A stretch of DNA of 64,000 bases, from positions 186,001-250,000 of the forward strand of contig NZ_JAPIVS010000008.1 in assembly GCF_026239695.1 (NCBI RefSeq). Direction: 5' to 3'. The position numbers and the translations under genes are program-made. Below the pieces are notes generated by a model. That model searched no databases. It saw only the letters and a program-made list of their open reading frames with translations, and had not been told where the DNA came from. The stretch is from Pedobacter sp. MC2016-15. Its GTDB lineage: Bacteria; Bacteroidota; Bacteroidia; Sphingobacteriales; Sphingobacteriaceae. This document shows positions 61,055 through 64,000 of this stretch, one piece after another. Position 1 is the first letter of the stretch. Each line of letters starts with the position of its first letter.

Positions 61055-61317
61055 ATCTGCAAAAATACACACTCCGTCATATGTAAAAAATGATAATTTG
61101 TCAATAAGCAATGTTTATTTGTTCAGTAGTTATAGTGATAAGATCAAGCCGATCTTTCTTCAGGTTGATGTGATAAAGTCAAATGATTAGTAAAATTTCA
61201 ATAAATAACCTTGTATTACTATCCAAAGAGTGTTTAGAACACAAGAAAAATAGATTTGAACACGTCCGGGTAATGTAATCGACAGAATTTTGCATTGTAA
61301 ATAAATGCGAAATCAAT

Positions 61318-62298
61318 ATGAAAATAGTTGTGACAGGTTCATTGGGACAAATCAGCAGGCCTTTGGTGCTGCAGTTGGTTAAACAAGGGCATCAAGTTAC
61401 CGTAATCAGTAGTTCGGTCTCAAGGCAAGGCGAAATAGAGCAGTTGGGAGCAAAGGCTGCGATCGGCGAAATAGAGGATGGGATTTTTCTAAGCAATACC
61501 TTTAAAGGTCAGGATGCTGCCTACTGTATGATTCCACCATTTAATTTTTTTGGAGATCTGAATCTTGATTATCACAAACAGGCATTGAAAATCAGTACAA
61601 ATTATGTTCATGCGATTCAAAATGCGGGTATAAAAAAAGTAATCCATCTGAGCAGTGTTGGTGCCGAAAAACCAGACGGGGCAGGGGTCTTGGTTTTCCA
61701 CTACATCGTAGAAGGTATATTTTCTCAACTTCCTCCCGATGTATCAGTTACCCATCTTCGCCCGGCATCTTTCTTCTATAATTTGTATGCCTTTATGGAT
61801 ATGGTTAAGGGCAAAGGATTTTTGGAGGGTGTGATCGGTAAATTACTCTACCTCAAACATTATGGTCTGAAAGGTCTTCTCAAAGGATATTCCGGAATTA
61901 TCTTATCTAATTATGGAGCCAGCGACAAAATTGCATGGGTTTCGCCCATCGATATTGCAGCTGCCATTGCTGAAGAAATTAACGCTGAACAAATAGGAAA
62001 AAAAGTGAGATATGTTGCCAGCGAAGAACTTACATGTCAGGAGATAGCCTCTGCTTTGGGAAATGCAATTGGGAAGCCATACTTGAAATGGGTGCTGATC
62101 AGCGACAAACAAATGAGTGATGCCTTTATAAAAATAGGGGCATCAGAGAAGATTGCCAAAGAATTTACAGAAATGAATGTTGCGATGCATGATGGTAGTT
62201 TGTTTGAAGATTACTTTAAAAATAAACCAGACAACCTGGGCAAAATCAAAATTAAAGATTTTGCAGAAGAGTTTGCTATAAAATACTTTGAACAATGA
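61318..62298 (+). CDS. NmrA-like NAD(P)-binding oxidoreductase, cassette 5, with an inserted helix region
   Basis: The 326-residue protein is like those at 8271 and 15597: MKIVVTGSLGQISRPLVLQL, MIPPFNFFGDLNLD, VIHLSSVGAEKPDGAG, and SEELTCQEIASALGNAIGKP. It has about 28 extra residues at about 163-190 (MDMVKGKGFLEGVIGKLLYL, KHYGLKGLLKGYSG) before the SNYGASDKIAW block, so it has a unique insertion, possibly a membrane or lid element. Its stop overlaps the next ATG (ATGA at 62295). It is the first gene of the fifth cassette. Confidence 0.9.
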   Translation: MKIVVTGSLGQISRPLVLQLVKQGHQVTVISSSVSRQGEIEQLGAKAAIGEIEDGIFLSNTFKGQDAAYCMIPPFNFFGDLNLDYHKQALKISTNYVHAIQNAGIKKVIHLSSVGAEKPDGAGVLVFHYIVEGIFSQLPPDVSVTHLRPASFFYNLYAFMDMVKGKGFLEGVIGKLLYLKHYGLKGLLKGYSGIILSNYGASDKIAWVSPIDIAAAIAEEINAEQIGKKVRYVASEELTCQEIASALGNAIGKPYLKWVLISDKQMSDAFIKIGASEKIAKEFTEMNVAMHDGSLFEDYFKNKPDNLGKIKIKDFAEEFAIKYFEQ

Positions 62299-62750
62299 AA
62301 CATCTGATTATAACAATTCTATTTCTTAACACCTCAACACTAGTGTTTTCACAATCAAAAGCCGATGATATTATTGGGGTATGGTACAGTCAATTAAAGG
62401 AAGGCAATGTACAGATATATAAGAGTGGTAAAAAATATTACGGCAAACTAGTCTATTTAAAACATGCTGTAGATGATCAGGGAAAACCTGTTTTGGACGT
62501 CAATAATCCTAATAAAGAACTCCGGAAAAAACCTTTGGTGGGGATCCTTTTATTATCAGATCTTACATACGATACAAAGAAAAACAAGTGGAAAGGAAAA
62601 CTCTATGATTATGATGGGGAAAAGGGAAATACCTATGATTCTTATCTTACCATTACAAAAAACGGCAACCTTAATATCAAAGGCTTTTGGGGACTTTCTT
62701 TCCTGGGATTAAACCCCGGTCTTACTTTAGAAAGAGTTGACCTGGAATAA
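62295..62750 (+). CDS. Secreted DUF2147 protein, cassette 5
   Basis: The 151-residue protein has a signal peptide (MKHLIITILFLNTSTLVFS before Gln-Ser) and a DUF2147 beta domain: ADDIIGVWYSQLKEGNVQIY, DVNNPNKELRKKPLVGILLL and GFWGLSFLGLNPGLTLERVD. It is a paralogue of the protein at 19163 and sits at the same place within an oxidoreductase-AraC operon. The start overlaps the NmrA stop (ATGA). Confidence 0.9.
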   Translation: MKHLIITILFLNTSTLVFSQSKADDIIGVWYSQLKEGNVQIYKSGKKYYGKLVYLKHAVDDQGKPVLDVNNPNKELRKKPLVGILLLSDLTYDTKKNKWKGKLYDYDGEKGNTYDSYLTITKNGNLNIKGFWGLSFLGLNPGLTLERVDLE

Positions 62751-62780
62751 TCTTATCTTTAAACTTGTAAACTAATCAGA

Positions 62781-63701
62781 ATGATTTTGCAGCAGCCCTA
62801 CAGAATAAAAACCATTAAAGAATATCATAAAATACTTGGTGTGGGTAATCCTGAACATCCTATGATAAGTGTCATAGACCTTTCTAAAATTACACCATAC
62901 AAGAGTGAGGAAAGTATCAGGGTAATTTTTGACTTTTACATTATTTCACTTAAGAAGGTGCAGGCAGGAGACGTACATTATGGCTATGGGCAGCAAAAGT
63001 ATGATTTTGATGACGGCATTTTGTTCTTTATGTCTCCTAATCAGGTTTTTACATTCAAAGCCGGTGATGACTTTAAGAGTACAGGAAGTATGTTGCTCAT
63101 TCATCCAGACTTTTTATGGGGTAATCCATTAGCTAAATCCATCAGAAGATATGAGTTTTTCAGTTATGCGATAAATGAAGCTCTTTTTGTTTCCGAAAAA
63201 GAAGAATTTGTCTTAAACAGTTTTATCAAAAATATTGAGCAGGAATATCATTCACATATCGATAAATTCAGTGAATCTATTATCATCTCTCAGATTGAAG
63301 CGTTCCTCAACTACTCAAATCGGTTTTACACGCGTCAGTTTCTTACACGTAAAATTTCAGCAAGCAGGATCCTGGAAAAATTGGAAAAAATCCTTGACGA
63401 CTATTTTGATGATGACAAGATGATCAATAAGGGATTACCGAGCGTACAGTATATTGCTGGGCTTCTTAATTGTTCCCCTAACTATTTGAGCGGAGTCTTG
63501 AAAACCCTTACCGGTCAGAATACCCAGCAGCACATTCATGAAAAGATCATCGAAAAGGCAAAGCAAAAACTTTCAACAACTAGGCTCACAGTAAGCGAAA
63601 TTGCTTTTGAATTAGGATTCGAATACCCACAGTCGTTCAGCAAATTGTTTAAGAGTAAGACCGATCTATCTCCGGTTCAGTTCAGGGCAACCTTCAATTA
63701 A
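62781..63701 (+). CDS. AraC-family regulator, cassette 5
   Basis: The 306-residue paralogue has IKTIKEYHKILGVGNPEHPM, YGYGQQKYDFDDGILFFMSP in the sensing domain, FLWGNPLAKSIRRYEFFSYA, and TVSEIAFELGFEYPQSFSKL in the DNA-binding domain. It is the last regulator of the NmrA-DUF2147-AraC operon, 30 nt after DUF2147. The sensing block is unusually duplicated (YGYGQQ). The gene that starts after it, at 63723, may belong to the same operon. Confidence 0.92.
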   Translation: MILQQPYRIKTIKEYHKILGVGNPEHPMISVIDLSKITPYKSEESIRVIFDFYIISLKKVQAGDVHYGYGQQKYDFDDGILFFMSPNQVFTFKAGDDFKSTGSMLLIHPDFLWGNPLAKSIRRYEFFSYAINEALFVSEKEEFVLNSFIKNIEQEYHSHIDKFSESIIISQIEAFLNYSNRFYTRQFLTRKISASRILEKLEKILDDYFDDDKMINKGLPSVQYIAGLLNCSPNYLSGVLKTLTGQNTQQHIHEKIIEKAKQKLSTTRLTVSEIAFELGFEYPQSFSKLFKSKTDLSPVQFRATFN

Positions 63702-63722
63702 TTTTACTTTATCTATTACCCT

Positions 63723-64000
63723 ATGTTCAAATTTCTAGCATTGTTGAAGTTCAGAAATGAATACTTATTTTATTTTGGAATGCTATGTTTGTTAAGTGCA
63801 GTATTGATTTTGATGATATCAAAATTTTTCTATGTACAGATTAACGGAGTAAATGCCTGGTACAAACCAATAAAGTTTGCGCTGTCAATGGGGATTTTTA
63901 GCTTGACTATGGGTTGGTATACAGGTTATCTTACGTCTTACAAATATATCAATATGTACAATTGGTGTTTAATTGTTTTTTTGGGGTTCGAAGTGTTCTA
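63723..64000 (+). CDS. Membrane protein, N-terminal part (runs off the window)
   Basis: From ATG 63723 a hydrophobic frame stays open to the end of the window (92 codons). Predicted helices are at about 15-35, 48-68 and 80-92. The piece NGVNAWYKPIKFALSMGIFS recurs in unassigned Bacteroidota membrane proteins, as far as I recall. It lies 21 nt after the AraC stop, so the two may be cotranscribed. Function unknown. Confidence 0.65.
   Translation, partial: MFKFLALLKFRNEYLFYFGMLCLLSAVLILMISKFFYVQINGVNAWYKPIKFALSMGIFSLTMGWYTGYLTSYKYINMYNWCLIVFLGFEVF

Noticed and set aside
1-64000. tRNA, rRNA, CRISPR arrays and insertion sequences
   Set aside because: No cloverleaf-like sequence, no regularly spaced direct repeats and no transposase-like protein were seen on reading the window.

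Overview
The window looks like chromosome of a Bacteroidota bacterium, most probably family Sphingobacteriaceae (Pedobacter/Mucilaginibacter-like). The basis is moderate-to-low GC, few Shine-Dalgarno sites, at least one promoter of the Bacteroidota type (TTG, about 20 nt, TANNTTTG), a GH97 glycosidase, kinases with the repeated NEEL coiled-coil linker, DUF6624, DUF2147 and AIM24 proteins, and many tiny XRE regulators. The genus is an inference. I see no rRNA, tRNA, CRISPR array, insertion sequence or prophage.

Layout. 0-7 kb: an interrupted secreted-protein gene, a GH97 alpha-galactosidase-like enzyme, a sensor-type protein with a divergent diadenylate cyclase (DAC) domain, a GDSL esterase, and DUF6624 and AIM24 proteins. 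7-21 kb: the first redox block, with three AraC genes joined to NmrA/SDR oxidoreductases, a CorA transporter overlapping an FAD monooxygenase, a nitroreductase/HxlR pair and an HxlR/quinone-oxidoreductase pair. 21-23 kb: a glycine-rich gene split between two frames. 23-29 kb: trehalase, two response regulators, a PAS/phosphoacceptor protein without an ATPase domain and a large glycosidase-like protein. 29-33 kb: a manganese catalase/alcohol dehydrogenase operon and a small membrane protein. 33-38 kb: a metallopeptidase lipoprotein, an ABC exporter, a tiny XRE regulator and small orphans. 38-46 kb: the second redox block, with an SDR-AraC pair, a saccharopine-dehydrogenase-like/HxlR pair, an SDR/flavin reductase/MpaB oxygenase operon and a QorB/HxlR pair. 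46-53 kb: an HD hydrolase, small regulators and two histidine kinases. 53-64 kb: the third redox block, with NmrA, Ohr, a reductase, a nitroreductase/HxlR pair, an ABM monooxygenase, a second kinase-like protein without an ATPase, and an NmrA-DUF2147-AraC operon.

How the genes fit together. The main theme is about seventeen oxidoreductases coupled to two regulator families: five close AraC paralogues, each directly downstream of an SDR or NmrA gene or its operon, and six HxlR regulators, most of them divergent from the oxidoreductase they probably control and several next to clear palindromes. Five of the six HxlR proteins keep an N-terminal cysteine. The natural reading is a cluster of sensors and enzymes for quinones, aldehydes, peroxides or other electrophiles that grew by duplication. 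Decay is visible too: a flavin-dependent monooxygenase remnant at 55.2 kb, an M61-like peptidase remnant at 59.5 kb, a stop codon inside a secreted-protein gene at 1.24 kb and a frame break at 22.3 kb.
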